A DNA stretch of 52,797 nt from Prochlorococcus sp. AG-315-B03 (GCA_003283745.1 QBWA01000005.1:1-52797), one strand, 5' to 3'; shown: positions 10,318 through 19,679, counted from the first letter of the stretch. Made by a program: numbers and translations. The notes: generated by a model not told the origin, from the sequence alone.

Positions 10318-11222
10318 ACCAAATCAAATAATGCCTTTTTCCATTCACTTTTAAATTCCCAAACTTCCCTTTTTGTAAGACTCATAGCAATATTTTTCTC
10401 CATATAAGCAGCCTCATTAATAAAGACAGGTATAAATGTCTCCTTTTCTTCAAATTTGATAGTTTTACCCTCAGGTATTAAAAACAACTCATCATTTAAT
10501 TGTAAAGGATACCAATCCTTTGATTGCTGTAATGGATGAACACAACCATTAATAAAGCCTTTAGAATCCCTTGGAAAATCTATGCTTTTAATATGTCTAT
10601 GAACAATTAATTTATCAGGGAAAAACACATCATCATTTTCAACTAATTTAATTTGTTCTAAACAGGACTCTAGAATTATTTTTGTCTGTGAAATAATCCT
10701 TGAATCAAACAAACCTTGAGCAACTGGGCCTATTTCGATGACTAGTCCGCATTTCCATGATTCTACTAAAAATCCTGTTTGAGCATCATCGGACTCATGA
10801 AGATAAATAGGAAGTCCAAGTTTGCTCTGAAGAAGAGAAGCCAAAGCTAAATCACTTGCCCTTCTACCGTAAACAACCAAACAACTACCCATAGAAGAAG
10901 TAGTGGTATGAAAATCAAGTGCAATCTGGCAGGGATTTTCTCCATTCTCGCCATAAATTTGCAATAAATCTGCAGCTCTTGTTATCTCAAAATTAGAATG
11001 ATTAGTTTTTGAAAATGACTGTTTTACAAAACTTCGATTCAAATCATTATTGATATATCTTTTACCAGACTTATAAGCCTTAGGATTTCCAATTACTTTA
11101 TGAGTTGCGATACCATAAGTATTTATTAAAACTGCTAATTTGTCCCATTGCTCGAAAAGCCAGATAGGATTTATTTCATTACCATGTGTGCCAGCTACTA
11201 ACAGCACCTGGATCTCAGACAT
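10308..11222 (-). CDS. Probable aspartoacylase (AstE/AspA zinc hydrolase family)
   Basis: Zinc-dependent deacylase, predicted to release acetate from N-acetyl-aspartate or a related N-acyl amino acid. Zinc ligands His13 and Glu16 lie in GTHGNE at the N-terminus, with the third in LDFHTTTSSMG; NDLNRSF supplies the substrate-binding Asn-Arg pair. At 304 residues it is typical of cyanobacterial members annotated as aspartoacylase. The physiological substrate in cyanobacteria is unclear. It is divergent from the GST-like gene, 42 bases away, and convergent with the 45-residue gene. Confidence 0.88.
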   Translation of the reverse strand: MSEIQVLLVAGTHGNEINPIWLFEQWDKLAVLINTYGIATHKVIGNPKAYKSGKRYINNDLNRSFVKQSFSKTNHSNFEITRAADLLQIYGENGENPCQIALDFHTTTSSMGSCLVVYGRRASDLALASLLQSKLGLPIYLHESDDAQTGFLVESWKCGLVIEIGPVAQGLFDSRIISQTKIILESCLEQIKLVENDDVFFPDKLIVHRHIKSIDFPRDSKGFINGCVHPLQQSKDWYPLQLNDELFLIPEGKTIKFEEKETFIPVFINEAAYMEKNIAMSLTKREVWEFKSEWKKALFDLVQK

Positions 11223-11264
11223 AAAAACTCATTAAATAACACAAATTAATCTTAAAAGAATTTC

Positions 11265-12239
11265 ATGGCGACACCACCAATACTTGTAAAAACAGCCAAG
11301 TGGATATGGAATTTTCAATGGAAGCTTCTGATGAACGGGCTTGGTCCCTCTGATAAAAAAGGTAATTACAAAAGACCAGCCAACAAGCAAATCAAAACAA
11401 TTATCCCTAGCAAAGAAGATTTAAAAGAAAGAGATATTGATCAATATCCATGTTTAATTGTTGGTAAAAGTTGTCCCTGGGCTCATCGCGCATGGATGGT
11501 TTATGAAATGAAAGGTCTAAAAAACTCAATCAATCTTCATATCGCTCAGGTTGACAATGAAAATGGTAGATGGATTTTCAATCCTCCTTTAAAAGGTTCC
11601 AGAACGCTTATGGAGGTTTATCGTAGTTTCGGAAATAAAAAGATTGAAAGAGCAACTGTACCAATATTATTTGATCCAGGGAAAGAACTCAATTCAAAAC
11701 CAAGATTAATAAATAATGAAAGTGCTCAAATAGTAGAAATACTGGATAGTTGGCCTTTATCTAATGAAAGTTTTGAACTAAATCCAAAGTCTTATCAAGA
11801 AGAAATAGCAAAATGGCAAGAATTAATTCAAGAAAATATTAATAATGGAGTTTATAAATGTGGCTTTGCAAGGAATCAAACTGCTTACGAAAATGCATCC
11901 AAAGATTTATTCTCAAGCCTAAACATTATTGAAGAAAGCCTTAATTTGAAAGGACCTTGGCTCTGCGGTCAAGATTTAACAATTGCTGATATAAGACTTT
12001 TCCCTACTCTAATCAGATGGGAATCTGTTTATGAACCTCTATTCAAATGCAGCAAGAGACCAATTCAATCATTTCCAAATATAATTAAATGGAGAAAAAT
12101 GATTTTTAATTTATATAGTATTAAAGAAACATGTGATGCTGATGCTTGGAGAAAAGATTATTTCGGAGCTTTGTTTCCATTAAATCCAAGTAGTATTATT
12201 CCAAAAGGTGAAAATATAAGCAAAATCGTAAATCAGTAA
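11265..12239 (+). CDS. Glutathionyl-hydroquinone reductase-like glutathione S-transferase
   Basis: Xi-class GST. The thioredoxin-fold N-terminal domain has the catalytic SCPWAHRAW motif; the all-alpha C-terminal domain includes LCGQDLTIADIRLFPTLIRW. Members reduce glutathionyl-hydroquinones and related S-conjugates using GSH, and in a phototroph may help keep quinones in order; that role is inferred. The 324 residues match the family. The ATG at 11265 fits the start. The next gene follows after nine bases, so they are likely co-transcribed. Confidence 0.88.
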   Translation: MATPPILVKTAKWIWNFQWKLLMNGLGPSDKKGNYKRPANKQIKTIIPSKEDLKERDIDQYPCLIVGKSCPWAHRAWMVYEMKGLKNSINLHIAQVDNENGRWIFNPPLKGSRTLMEVYRSFGNKKIERATVPILFDPGKELNSKPRLINNESAQIVEILDSWPLSNESFELNPKSYQEEIAKWQELIQENINNGVYKCGFARNQTAYENASKDLFSSLNIIEESLNLKGPWLCGQDLTIADIRLFPTLIRWESVYEPLFKCSKRPIQSFPNIIKWRKMIFNLYSIKETCDADAWRKDYFGALFPLNPSSIIPKGENISKIVNQ

Positions 12240-12248
12240 TTATCAAAA

Positions 12249-12911
12249 ATGAAAAAAGCAAATTCCTACTTTCAATCTTCCAATTCAATTAAAGGAGTCT
12301 ATGGTGATTTCATAGTAACTTCTAATGATAAAGAAGAAGTTCTCTTTTACCGCTTATCAATTCTTTTCTGCGGCTTATTCTTTTCAATAGGAATAGCTCA
12401 ATGGTTTACTAATGGATCTCATCAAATATGGATTTGGATACTTGGAATGTCAATCAGTATGGGTTTAAGCCTTAAGTGGATACATATATATTTAAGACCT
12501 TTACATCAAGCATTAACAATTTTCTGGGTAACTGGTTGTATTGGCTTTGCAATACTTGCCTATCAATTTGGATTAACAAATATAATCTATGGCCTTAAAG
12601 AAAATCCAAAATATATATTACTTATCGGCCCACTTTTTGCTGCTTTAACAGGGATTGGTTTCAAAGAGTTTTTTTGCTTTAGGAGAATTGAAGCAATAGG
12701 AATAACGATTTTTATTCCTATTGCTTTAATTGGATATTTAACTGAATTAGCGAATGCAAGATTTACGTTTGCAATGCTAGTGGTGTCATCCTTACTTTTA
12801 CTACTAATGGGAATAAGGAAATTCAACCTGCCAGCAGAAGCAGATATAGGAGATAAGAGCGTTTTTGATTTTATCGAAAGGCAAAGGAAGCTAAAAACAT
12901 CTGATAGTTGA
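12249..12911 (+). CDS. DUF2301-type integral membrane protein
   Basis: A 220-residue membrane protein with about six hydrophobic segments between residues 30 and 195 and a short charged C-terminal tail ending near DFIERQRKLK. The N-terminal VYGDFIVTSNDKEEVLFYR and the FFCFRRIEA loop resemble the DUF2301 family (uncharacterised, found in cyanobacteria and plastids); the label is from pattern recall. No catalytic motif is visible. It lies nine bases after the GST-like gene, probably in the same transcript. Confidence 0.75.
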   Translation: MKKANSYFQSSNSIKGVYGDFIVTSNDKEEVLFYRLSILFCGLFFSIGIAQWFTNGSHQIWIWILGMSISMGLSLKWIHIYLRPLHQALTIFWVTGCIGFAILAYQFGLTNIIYGLKENPKYILLIGPLFAALTGIGFKEFFCFRRIEAIGITIFIPIALIGYLTELANARFTFAMLVVSSLLLLLMGIRKFNLPAEADIGDKSVFDFIERQRKLKTSDS

Positions 12912-12963
12912 ATAAATCCACCAATTATAAATTCTAAAATTCAAGGAGAAAACTTACAAAAGA

Positions 12964-12987
12964 TGACTTTTGGAGGTCTAAAAGTCA
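12964..12987 (+). promoter_or_regulatory. Hairpin upstream of CP12
   Basis: TGACTTTT (12964-12971) and AAAAGTCA (12980-12987) form a perfect eight-base stem; the eight-base loop contains GGAGG, an exposed Shine-Dalgarno-like sequence. It lies about 104 bases before the CP12 start I favour. It also falls within a short frame (ATG at 12963, 11 codons). Function not known. Confidence 0.4.
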
Positions 12988-13090
12988 GGAAATGGTGAGG
13001 AAATCCAACCAAATTCACAAACCACGTGCAATTTCCCCCCGTCATAATTATGTTGTTATTAGTCAAAAGATCCTGCTCTTACAAGACGCT

Positions 13091-13309
13091 ATGAAAACCA
13101 TTGACGAGCATATTCAAAAGGATGAATCTGAGATTCAAGAAGCAAAAGCTCAGGGCAATGAATCTAAGCTCCATCACTTAGAAGATGAACTTAATTCTCT
13201 TAAGGAATATAAGGAACATCATCCTGAAGACAAACATGATCCAAATGCACTGGAACTTTTCTGTGATGCAAATCCAGATGAACCAGAATGTTTGGTATAC
13301 GACGATTAA
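13091..13309 (+). CDS. CP12, redox regulator of the Calvin cycle
   Basis: CP12 ties GAPDH and phosphoribulokinase into an inactive complex when its disulfide is oxidised in the dark. The 72-residue chain ends in the diagnostic CP12 C-terminus: Cys58 and Cys67 flank DANPDEPE, followed by LVYDD, which inserts in the GAPDH active site. No N-terminal cysteine pair is present, as in other marine picocyanobacterial CP12s. The frame is open back to an ATG at 12992 (105 residues), but that extension has no CP12 similarity and probably covers the promoter; ATG 13091 gives the familiar MKTIDEHIQKD start. A strong terminator follows. Confidence 0.88.
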   Translation: MKTIDEHIQKDESEIQEAKAQGNESKLHHLEDELNSLKEYKEHHPEDKHDPNALELFCDANPDEPECLVYDD

Positions 13310-13319
13310 ATTATCAAAC

Positions 13320-13353
13320 AAAAAAGGGAGCAGATTTAACTACTCCCTTTTTT
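13320..13353 (+). terminator. Terminator after CP12 (possibly bidirectional)
   Basis: Eleven-base perfect arms AAAAAAGGGAG (13320-13330) and CTCCCTTTTTT (13343-13353), ten bases after the CP12 stop. The A-run and T-run on both sides would let it also serve the convergent gene at 13365-13547. Confidence 0.93.
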
Positions 13354-13364
13354 AATGCTCTTCA

Positions 13365-13547
13365 TTAATAGTCCATATTAAAATCTGAAGGACTACTAAC
13401 TAACGAACACACTACTGCTTCCTCCTTTTTCATTTGGCGAATTTCAGCTATGGGTCGCCCCATTCTTTCTAGAACTTTAATTTCCTGATCAGTCTGACAC
13501 CGAGCAATAACTTTTCCTTTCCCATCAAAACAACTGTAGAATTTCAT
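13365..13547 (-). CDS. Small conserved-looking protein of 60 residues, function unknown
   Basis: A 60-residue soluble protein beginning MKFYSCFDGKGKVIARCQTD and containing three cysteines (two in the first 17 residues, one in VVCSLV) and the segment VLERMGRPIAEIRQM. I recall similar short proteins in marine picocyanobacteria but not a named family. The ATG at 13547 is the only plausible start. It is convergent with CP12 and shares the terminator between them; its own promoter is in the 77-base gap before obg. Confidence 0.7.
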   Translation of the reverse strand: MKFYSCFDGKGKVIARCQTDQEIKVLERMGRPIAEIRQMKKEEAVVCSLVSSPSDFNMDY

Positions 13548-13624
13548 AATTAAATAGTGTCTCTCTATTTATGACCAAGAATTTCATTTAGCACAAGTAC
13601 TTTTATTCCACTCATAACAATTAA

Positions 13625-14614
13625 TTAATAACCAAGTTCATTCCAAACAGAGCTCAATAATTCATCTAATCCAATATTCATAGCAGCAGATATGGTATAA
13701 ATTTTTTCTTCTGTAAATTTCTCCATATCTAATAAAATCTGATTCAATTCATTTTTATCTAAAAGTTCTTTCTTATTTAGCACCAAAATTCTAGGGCGAG
13801 CAATTAACCCTTGGCCATAAGATTTTAATTCCTTCTCAATGATCCTTACGTCTTTTAATGGATCTGGAGAGCCTGCATCAATAAGATGGATCAAAAGCTT
13901 TGTTCTTTGAATATGCCTCAGAAAGTCATGCCCCAAGCCTATTCCTTTTGACGCACCAGAAATCAAACCAGGAATATCTGCAAAAACTGTTCCATCGCCA
14001 GAAGGTCTTCTAACGACTCCTAAATTAGGAATTAAAGTTGTAAAAGGATAATCAGCAATTTTTGGTCTTGCTGAGGAAAGAACAGAAATTAAAGTGCTTT
14101 TTCCTGCATTTGGTAACCCAATAATTCCAACTTCTGCCAATAATTTCAATTCTAATTGCAAAGACCATTCCTCTCCTTCTGTACCTTCAGTAAATTTTTC
14201 AGGAGCTCTATTGCTGTTAGATAAATAGCGAGCATTCCCAAATCCTCCTTTACCTCCAAAAGCAACAACAAGTTGCTCCCCTTTGGCAGTTAAATCACCA
14301 AGAATAATATTTGTCGCCCAATCTCTTACCTCTGTCCCACAAGGAACCTTTAATATGGTGTCTTTCCCTGAGGCTCCAGTACATTTATTTGGGCCACCTC
14401 TAAAACCATTCTCTGCAGAAATTAATTTCTGAAATTTAAAATCCAAAAGTGTTTGCAAATTATCATCTGCTTCCAAAATGACATTTCCCCCTTGACCGCC
14501 ATCTCCACCTGAAGGCCCCCCTGCTGGAACATATTTTTCTCTTCGAAAAGCAGAAATACCATCGCCACCCGAGCCTGCTTTGACAGAAATAAGAGCCTGA
14601 TCAATAAATTGCAC
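13625..14614 (-). CDS. obg: Obg-family GTPase (ribosome assembly)
   Basis: GTPase of late 50S assembly and stress control. The N-terminal Obg fold (about residues 1-158) has the glycine-rich stretches [20 protein letters not shown] and [11 protein letters not shown]; the G domain follows, with P-loop GLPNAGKST (166-174), DIPGLISGA and NKKE. At 329 residues it lacks the C-terminal OCT domain, as usual in cyanobacteria. The start is GTG at 14614. It lies about 100 bases after mutS2 on the same strand. Confidence 0.96.
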   Translation of the reverse strand: MQFIDQALISVKAGSGGDGISAFRREKYVPAGGPSGGDGGQGGNVILEADDNLQTLLDFKFQKLISAENGFRGGPNKCTGASGKDTILKVPCGTEVRDWATNIILGDLTAKGEQLVVAFGGKGGFGNARYLSNSNRAPEKFTEGTEGEEWSLQLELKLLAEVGIIGLPNAGKSTLISVLSSARPKIADYPFTTLIPNLGVVRRPSGDGTVFADIPGLISGASKGIGLGHDFLRHIQRTKLLIHLIDAGSPDPLKDVRIIEKELKSYGQGLIARPRILVLNKKELLDKNELNQILLDMEKFTEEKIYTISAAMNIGLDELLSSVWNELGY

Positions 14615-14713
14615 TTAATAATATTAAATCGTCCTTACTCTGATATTAATTCTTAGGAGAAAAGATTGCTAAAAAAAAGTAAAATCACTTTTTATTTTTT
14701 TCCTAAACTTAAA

Positions 14714-17131
14714 TTAATTAATAATCCAAATTACAGTACAACCTAAGCCACCGTCATGAGGCTCTGCATCCAGAATCTTGTCGATATAAGGCAGAGTTTC
14801 AAACCATGTCCTCAAACCTTTTTTCAATTTTCCAGAACCAATACCATGAATAATCCACAAAGCCCCACCACAATTTCTAAGTTTTTCTTCAATAACTCCC
14901 TCAGCTTCATGTACTCGTAAGCCTCTTACGTCAACTGTATTCTTTTTAGTTCGAATAGTAGAAAAGTTTTTCTTAATTTGAGAGGAATTTATCTTAACGA
15001 CCTGACTTACTTGTACTTTCTTGCCATCAAGACTTTCTACTTCAGTTAAATCAACTGTGCTGCGAAAGATTCCGCACAAAACCGTTAATTGCACACCATC
15101 ATCTGAAAAAGATAGTATTTCTCCTGCCTTACCAATAGAAGTCAATCTAACTTTCTCACCAATGGTTGGTTTCCATCCTTGATTAAATTCATTTTTTGTT
15201 TTATTTCGATCACCCTTTTCCATTTGACGTAATCGTTGGCCAGCAAGTCTTGCTGTTTCACCACTAGCATTTTGATCCCGCAAACGCTTAATCAAATGAC
15301 GAACTTCTTTTTGTCCATCGCGAATTGATGCTTCTAATTTTATCCTTCCTTTTTTATTGAACTCGTCAGTTTCTTGACGTTGTTTCTGCCATCCTTGAAG
15401 TAATTCTTCGTGCAGCAATTCAGTTCTAGCTAATAAAACAGCAGCATCTTCAGCAGCTGACTGTTGACGTTCTCTTTGCTCTTCTAATCCTCTAATTACT
15501 TGATTAACATTCTCAACACCTTTTGGATTTATCAATTTTTGGGCACTATTAATAACTTCTATATCTAGACCAAGTCTTTGAGAAATTTCTAATGCATTGC
15601 TTCTACCAGGGATACCCCATTGCAAGTGAAAAGTTGGCTTGATAGTTACGCTGTCAAAAGAAACTGATGCGTTTTCAAATCTTGAGTCATTATATTTCAA
15701 GGCTTTTAGCTCTCCAAAATGAGTTGTTGCTATTGTTAGTCGTGCTCTATCTGCCATTGTCTTTAAAAGAGCAATAGCTAATGCAGTACCTTCAGAAGGG
15801 TCAGTTCCCGCACCTACTTCATCTAAAAGAACAAGAGATGTTCCAGACGAATCTGAAATAGCGGTAAGTATTCGACCTATACGAAGTATATGTCCACTAA
15901 ATGTAGACAAATTCTGTTGCAATGATTGCTCATCTCCGATATCAGCCAAAATGTTTTCACACCATGGCATTCTTGGATGACCAGTACATGGCAAAAGCAA
16001 CCCTGTTTTAGCCATCAAGACTGCCAGTCCAATACTTTTCAAAGCAACGGTTTTCCCTCCAGTATTAGGGCCTGTAATAGCTACAACTTTCAAATCAGAT
16101 GAGACATCAAAGCTTATAGGCACAACTTGTTGCTTTTTATTATGAAAATCACTCCACACTAATAATGGGTGACGAAAATTCTTGATATCAAATGGAGAGT
16201 TTTGTGCATCCTCAAGAATGGGTGGAACACCATTAAGCCATTTTGAATAACGTGCTCTTGCTAGAGAAAATTCAATCTTGAGAAGAACCTCACTTAAAAA
16301 TTCTATTGAATTAACATTTTTTCCAACTTCTCTACTCCAATCAGCTAAAAGCCTCCTCTCTTCATTTAAGATTTCCGAACCTATTTTAGCTAAACGATTT
16401 CCTATTGATATAACAGCTTGAGGTTCAACATAAGTAGTATTTCCAGAAGCTGAACTATCATGGACCATTCCCTTAACCTGGCTAGCAGTTCCTGATTTGA
16501 ATGCCAACACAGGGCGACCGTATCGCTCAGAGATGACATTATCCTGAAGTAATGGAGCAAAATCCCTAATTATATCGTGAAGAATGTCTCTTCTCTGTAG
16601 CCGTAAGGCATGCCAGTGACTACGCAATTCAGCTAATCGAGTACTCGCTCGATCAGCAATTCGGCCTCCTTCATCCAACCCATATTCCAGTAGTTTTTGC
16701 AAGTCAGGTAAAGTTGCTATATCTTCAAGTAAAAAAGAAAGTTTCGGGCGAGTATCTTGATCAAATATTAGTTTGCGTAATTTTCTGCCTGCTCTTAACG
16801 TTTCTGCTACTTTCAACAAGTCTTCGCCAGTAGAAACTCCTCCCCTAGAGCATATAAAAAGAATGTTTTGCAAATCATGCACACCTTTAAAACTGATTCC
16901 ACTATCAAGAGAAACATCTAAAGAACCAATTTCCAATGTTTGACATAATTGATCTTCGCTTAAATGCTTACTAGATGGCAAAGTAAACTCTTTACATCTT
17001 CTACGACCCTGTTCAGTTACTGCAAAAGTAGACAAATGACTGCAGACGGTTGGCCACTCCAGCAGCTCCAATGTCTCTAAAGAAATTTCCAAACTATCAG
17101 AATTATTCAAATGTGTTTCAAATACATCCAT
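14714..17131 (-). CDS. mutS2: MutS2 ATPase/endonuclease
   Basis: MutS paralogue without the mismatch-recognition domain; in bacteria it suppresses recombination or splits collided ribosomes. The ATPase shows Walker A GPNTGGKT (about residues 353-360), the LVLLDEVGAGTDPSEG Walker B region and TTHFGELK. A long coiled-coil region follows and the protein ends with an Smr domain (VDVRGLRVHEAEGVI, WIIHGIGSGKLKKGL). The frame is open to an ATG at 17200, but that start overlaps the preceding gene by 52 bases; ATG 17131 leaves a 17-base gap and matches usual length (805 residues). Confidence 0.95.
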   Translation of the reverse strand: MDVFETHLNNSDSLEISLETLELLEWPTVCSHLSTFAVTEQGRRRCKEFTLPSSKHLSEDQLCQTLEIGSLDVSLDSGISFKGVHDLQNILFICSRGGVSTGEDLLKVAETLRAGRKLRKLIFDQDTRPKLSFLLEDIATLPDLQKLLEYGLDEGGRIADRASTRLAELRSHWHALRLQRRDILHDIIRDFAPLLQDNVISERYGRPVLAFKSGTASQVKGMVHDSSASGNTTYVEPQAVISIGNRLAKIGSEILNEERRLLADWSREVGKNVNSIEFLSEVLLKIEFSLARARYSKWLNGVPPILEDAQNSPFDIKNFRHPLLVWSDFHNKKQQVVPISFDVSSDLKVVAITGPNTGGKTVALKSIGLAVLMAKTGLLLPCTGHPRMPWCENILADIGDEQSLQQNLSTFSGHILRIGRILTAISDSSGTSLVLLDEVGAGTDPSEGTALAIALLKTMADRARLTIATTHFGELKALKYNDSRFENASVSFDSVTIKPTFHLQWGIPGRSNALEISQRLGLDIEVINSAQKLINPKGVENVNQVIRGLEEQRERQQSAAEDAAVLLARTELLHEELLQGWQKQRQETDEFNKKGRIKLEASIRDGQKEVRHLIKRLRDQNASGETARLAGQRLRQMEKGDRNKTKNEFNQGWKPTIGEKVRLTSIGKAGEILSFSDDGVQLTVLCGIFRSTVDLTEVESLDGKKVQVSQVVKINSSQIKKNFSTIRTKKNTVDVRGLRVHEAEGVIEEKLRNCGGALWIIHGIGSGKLKKGLRTWFETLPYIDKILDAEPHDGGLGCTVIWIIN

Positions 17132-17148
17132 ACGACTACTATTAGTAT

Positions 17149-17553
17149 CTATTGATTTGTTGGTATTCCTGTTGATGGATGATAAAGCATTTCCAACCAA
17201 TTACCTTCAGTATCTCTCAAATAAAAAGACGAAGTTCCATCACGATGATCATGCAAAGAACCTACCTTGATACCTTGTTTTTTTAAAGACTTATGTATTG
17301 TCTCTATTTGCTCTCTATCAGTAAAATGAAATGCAAAATGAGGGCCAGCTGCCTTGTAACTAGGTCCTAGTAAAGCCAGACCATCCCTACCCTCACCAGC
17401 CTCCAGATAACACCAATCAGGGTCATCCCAGACAAGTTTCATCCCTAAACTCAAATAAAAGCATTTAGCACGGTCAACGTCATCCACCCTTATCGCCACA
17501 TGACCAAGACGATGGACAATCTCAGTGTTTTTTGAGGATTGGTTTTCAATCAT
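17149..17553 (-). CDS. Glyoxalase/VOC-superfamily protein
   Basis: A single-domain VOC protein of 134 residues with two beta-alpha-beta-beta-beta repeats. It has the usual metal-site pattern: HVAIRVDDVDRAKCFY at the N-terminus, HFAFHF in the middle and YLRDTEGNWLEMLYH at the end, giving His and Glu ligands. Lactoylglutathione lyase activity is possible, but substrate cannot be called from the fold alone. It sits between hemB and mutS2 on the same strand with short gaps. Confidence 0.88.
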   Translation of the reverse strand: MIENQSSKNTEIVHRLGHVAIRVDDVDRAKCFYLSLGMKLVWDDPDWCYLEAGEGRDGLALLGPSYKAAGPHFAFHFTDREQIETIHKSLKKQGIKVGSLHDHRDGTSSFYLRDTEGNWLEMLYHPSTGIPTNQ

Positions 17554-17601
17554 TAGCTCTGACTCACAAAAGCGAAAATCAAAAATTCTAATTCATCAAC
17601 T

Positions 17602-18603
17602 TTATTCTTTTTGCAACCACTCTGCAGCATCACATGCATGATATGTCAGTATCAAATTCGCTCCAGCCCTTTTGAAACTTAATAAAGTCTCTAAAACAAT
17701 GGCTTTTTCATTAATCCAACCTTTCTGAGCCGCGGCTTTGACCATTGAGTACTCTCCACTGACGTTATAAGCAGCGATAGGCAATTCTGATTCTTCTCTT
17801 AGTCGATAAATAATATCCAAATAAGCCAACCCTGGCTTAACCATCAAAATATCTGATCCTTCTTGTTCATCTAATTGAGCTTCAGTTATTGCCTCTCTAG
17901 AATTAGCCGGATCCATTTGATAAGTATTTTTATTTTTAGGAATTGGTTTATTCGATAAAGATCTAGGAGCTGAATCTAGAGCCTCCCTAAATGGTCCATA
18001 ATAAGCAGACGAATATTTTGCTGTATAGCTAATTATCCCAACATGTTCAAAACCTTCATCATCTAGAGCCTCTCTAATAGCTCCAACTCTTCCATCCATC
18101 ATGTCACTAGGTCCTATCAAATCTGCCCCAGATTGAGCTTGAACAATTGCTTGTCGACATAAAAAATTAACAGTCTCATCATTCAAAATTATTCCTTCAT
18201 TACTCACAATTCCATCATGTCCATCACAAGAGTAAGGATCTAAAGCAACATCAGTCATTACAGACATTTCTGGTATCTCCTTTTTCAATCTTGATATAAC
18301 CCTTGGTATCAGACCGTTCTCATTAAAACATTCAGATCCATCTTCTGTTTTCTCATCATCAGGTACTTTCGGAAAAAGAACAACACATCTAATACCAAGA
18401 TTCCAAGCTCGTTTAACTTCATCAATCAAACCATCAATTGACCAACGATATGAACCTGGCATCGCAGCTATTTCTTGAATTTCTGAACTGTCATGTACAA
18501 AAAGTGGATATATAAAGTCAGAAGCCGAGACAGAATTCTCTCTAACCATTTCCCTTAAGGAATTTGTTCTGCGGAGACGACGTGGCCGATAAGTGAGATC
18601 CAT
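17602..18603 (-). CDS. hemB: Porphobilinogen synthase (delta-aminolevulinate dehydratase)
   Basis: Condenses two 5-aminolevulinate molecules to porphobilinogen, feeding heme and chlorophyll synthesis. The 333 residues show both Schiff-base lysine regions, YTAKYSSAYYGPFREA and MVKPGLAYLD. The metal site reads DVALDPYSCDGHDG: Asp and Ala occupy the positions that are Cys in zinc enzymes, so this is the magnesium-dependent plant/cyanobacterial type. The ATG at 18603 is clear. Part of the minus-strand run from dnaJ-like to obg. Confidence 0.97.
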   Translation of the reverse strand: MDLTYRPRRLRRTNSLREMVRENSVSASDFIYPLFVHDSSEIQEIAAMPGSYRWSIDGLIDEVKRAWNLGIRCVVLFPKVPDDEKTEDGSECFNENGLIPRVISRLKKEIPEMSVMTDVALDPYSCDGHDGIVSNEGIILNDETVNFLCRQAIVQAQSGADLIGPSDMMDGRVGAIREALDDEGFEHVGIISYTAKYSSAYYGPFREALDSAPRSLSNKPIPKNKNTYQMDPANSREAITEAQLDEQEGSDILMVKPGLAYLDIIYRLREESELPIAAYNVSGEYSMVKAAAQKGWINEKAIVLETLLSFKRAGANLILTYHACDAAEWLQKE

Positions 18604-18637
18604 ATAGACAAAAAAGATAAATTAACTTTACTTCTTT

Positions 18638-19564
18638 TTATGTACGCGCTTCATCGAACCATTTTAATCGAGGTTCCTCCATTCGAAGACCTCTCAATTC
18701 TTCAAAAAGTTCTTGTTCTTTAATAGACCATTTACTCGGTACTTGTAATTTTAAATTAAAAAATAAATCTCCAGAACCATCTGGATATGGCCATCCTTTT
18801 CCTTTTAATTTTAATTTTTGGCCTGATGAAGTACCAGGTGGAATCAATAAATATGTTTTACCTTCAGGTGTCATGACAGGAACATTTGCTCCTAAAACCA
18901 ATTCATCTATAGCCACAGGTAGTTCTGCGAAGATATTTCTACCTTCTACTTGCCAAATAGGATGAGACTTAACATTAATTAAAAGATATAAATCTCCTCG
19001 CTTACCCCTCCCAGGTTGAATATTACCTTTATTCTTAACCCGTATTTTCAACCCAGACTTAACCCCTTTAGGGATTTTGAGATCAATTCTTTCATTGTTT
19101 ACCAAAAGACTCTTAGTTACTCCATTAAAAGCTTCTGAAAAAGTAATTTTCAAGTTAAAATCTACATCAAGATTTAAACTTTTATTTGAGTAGTTCCATG
19201 ACTGAAGATTCTGTTCCGAGGAGAATCTAGACACAACATCTTGACCAACACCCTTAAATCTTCCTAAGAAATCTTTTAAAAATTCATCAAATTCCTGTCT
19301 TGAAAAATCACTTAAATTGAATCCTTTTAATTTAGCCCAGTAATGAGCGTATTCTTCATAATTCTTTTTTTTCTCTGGATCAGATAAAACCTCATAAGCT
19401 TCATTAATTTCTTTAAAATTTGCTTCTGATTTATTTTCTGAGGGATTTAAATCTGGATGAAATTTCCGAGCAAGTTTTCTAAATGCAAACTTAATTTCCT
19501 TATCCGTGGCATTTTTGGAAATACCAAGAATTTTGAAATAATCCTTAAAACCTTCAATACCCAT
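18638..19564 (-). CDS. DnaJ/CbpA-type co-chaperone (no zinc finger)
   Basis: Hsp40 partner of DnaK. The J domain fills residues 6-70 with the HPD triad in KFHPDLNP. There is no glycine-rich segment and no CxxCxGxG zinc fingers; after a linker with a LKDFLGRF stretch come the two beta-barrel client-binding domains (LDVDFNLKITFSEAFNG to LKLQVPSKW). That makes it a type II (CbpA-like) protein of 308 residues. It is the first gene of the minus-strand block and divergent from bicA, so the 144-base spacer carries both promoters. Confidence 0.92.
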   Translation of the reverse strand: MGIEGFKDYFKILGISKNATDKEIKFAFRKLARKFHPDLNPSENKSEANFKEINEAYEVLSDPEKKKNYEEYAHYWAKLKGFNLSDFSRQEFDEFLKDFLGRFKGVGQDVVSRFSSEQNLQSWNYSNKSLNLDVDFNLKITFSEAFNGVTKSLLVNNERIDLKIPKGVKSGLKIRVKNKGNIQPGRGKRGDLYLLINVKSHPIWQVEGRNIFAELPVAIDELVLGANVPVMTPEGKTYLLIPPGTSSGQKLKLKGKGWPYPDGSGDLFFNLKLQVPSKWSIKEQELFEELRGLRMEEPRLKWFDEART

Positions 19565-19652
19565 GAATGCAACCAGAAGTCACTAGGGAAAAACAATCTA
19601 CTAAAGAACTCAAATTTAATCCAAGTATTTAAAAGTAAAAAAGCCAAGCATA

Positions 19653-19679
19653 ATTGAGCCTTGAAGATATAGGCTCAAT
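19653..19679 (+). promoter_or_regulatory. 9-bp inverted repeat before bicA
   Basis: ATTGAGCCT (19653-19661) and AGGCTCAAT (19671-19679) are perfect complements across a nine-base spacer, 29 bases before the bicA start and upstream of its Shine-Dalgarno AAGGAGAGG. It could be an operator for a regulator of carbon-uptake genes or a stem-loop in the leader. There is no U-run after it, so it is not a terminator. Confidence 0.5.

Noticed and set aside
14671-14693. AAAAAGT/ACTTTTT hairpin downstream of mutS2 as a terminator
   Set aside because: The stem is almost entirely A-T and lies in a poly-A/poly-T tract, so it would be weak; not called.
17132-17200. Longer N-terminus of MutS2
   Set aside because: It would overlap the VOC gene by 52 bases and the extra residues are polar filler; the ATG at 17131 fits the gene spacing and family length.
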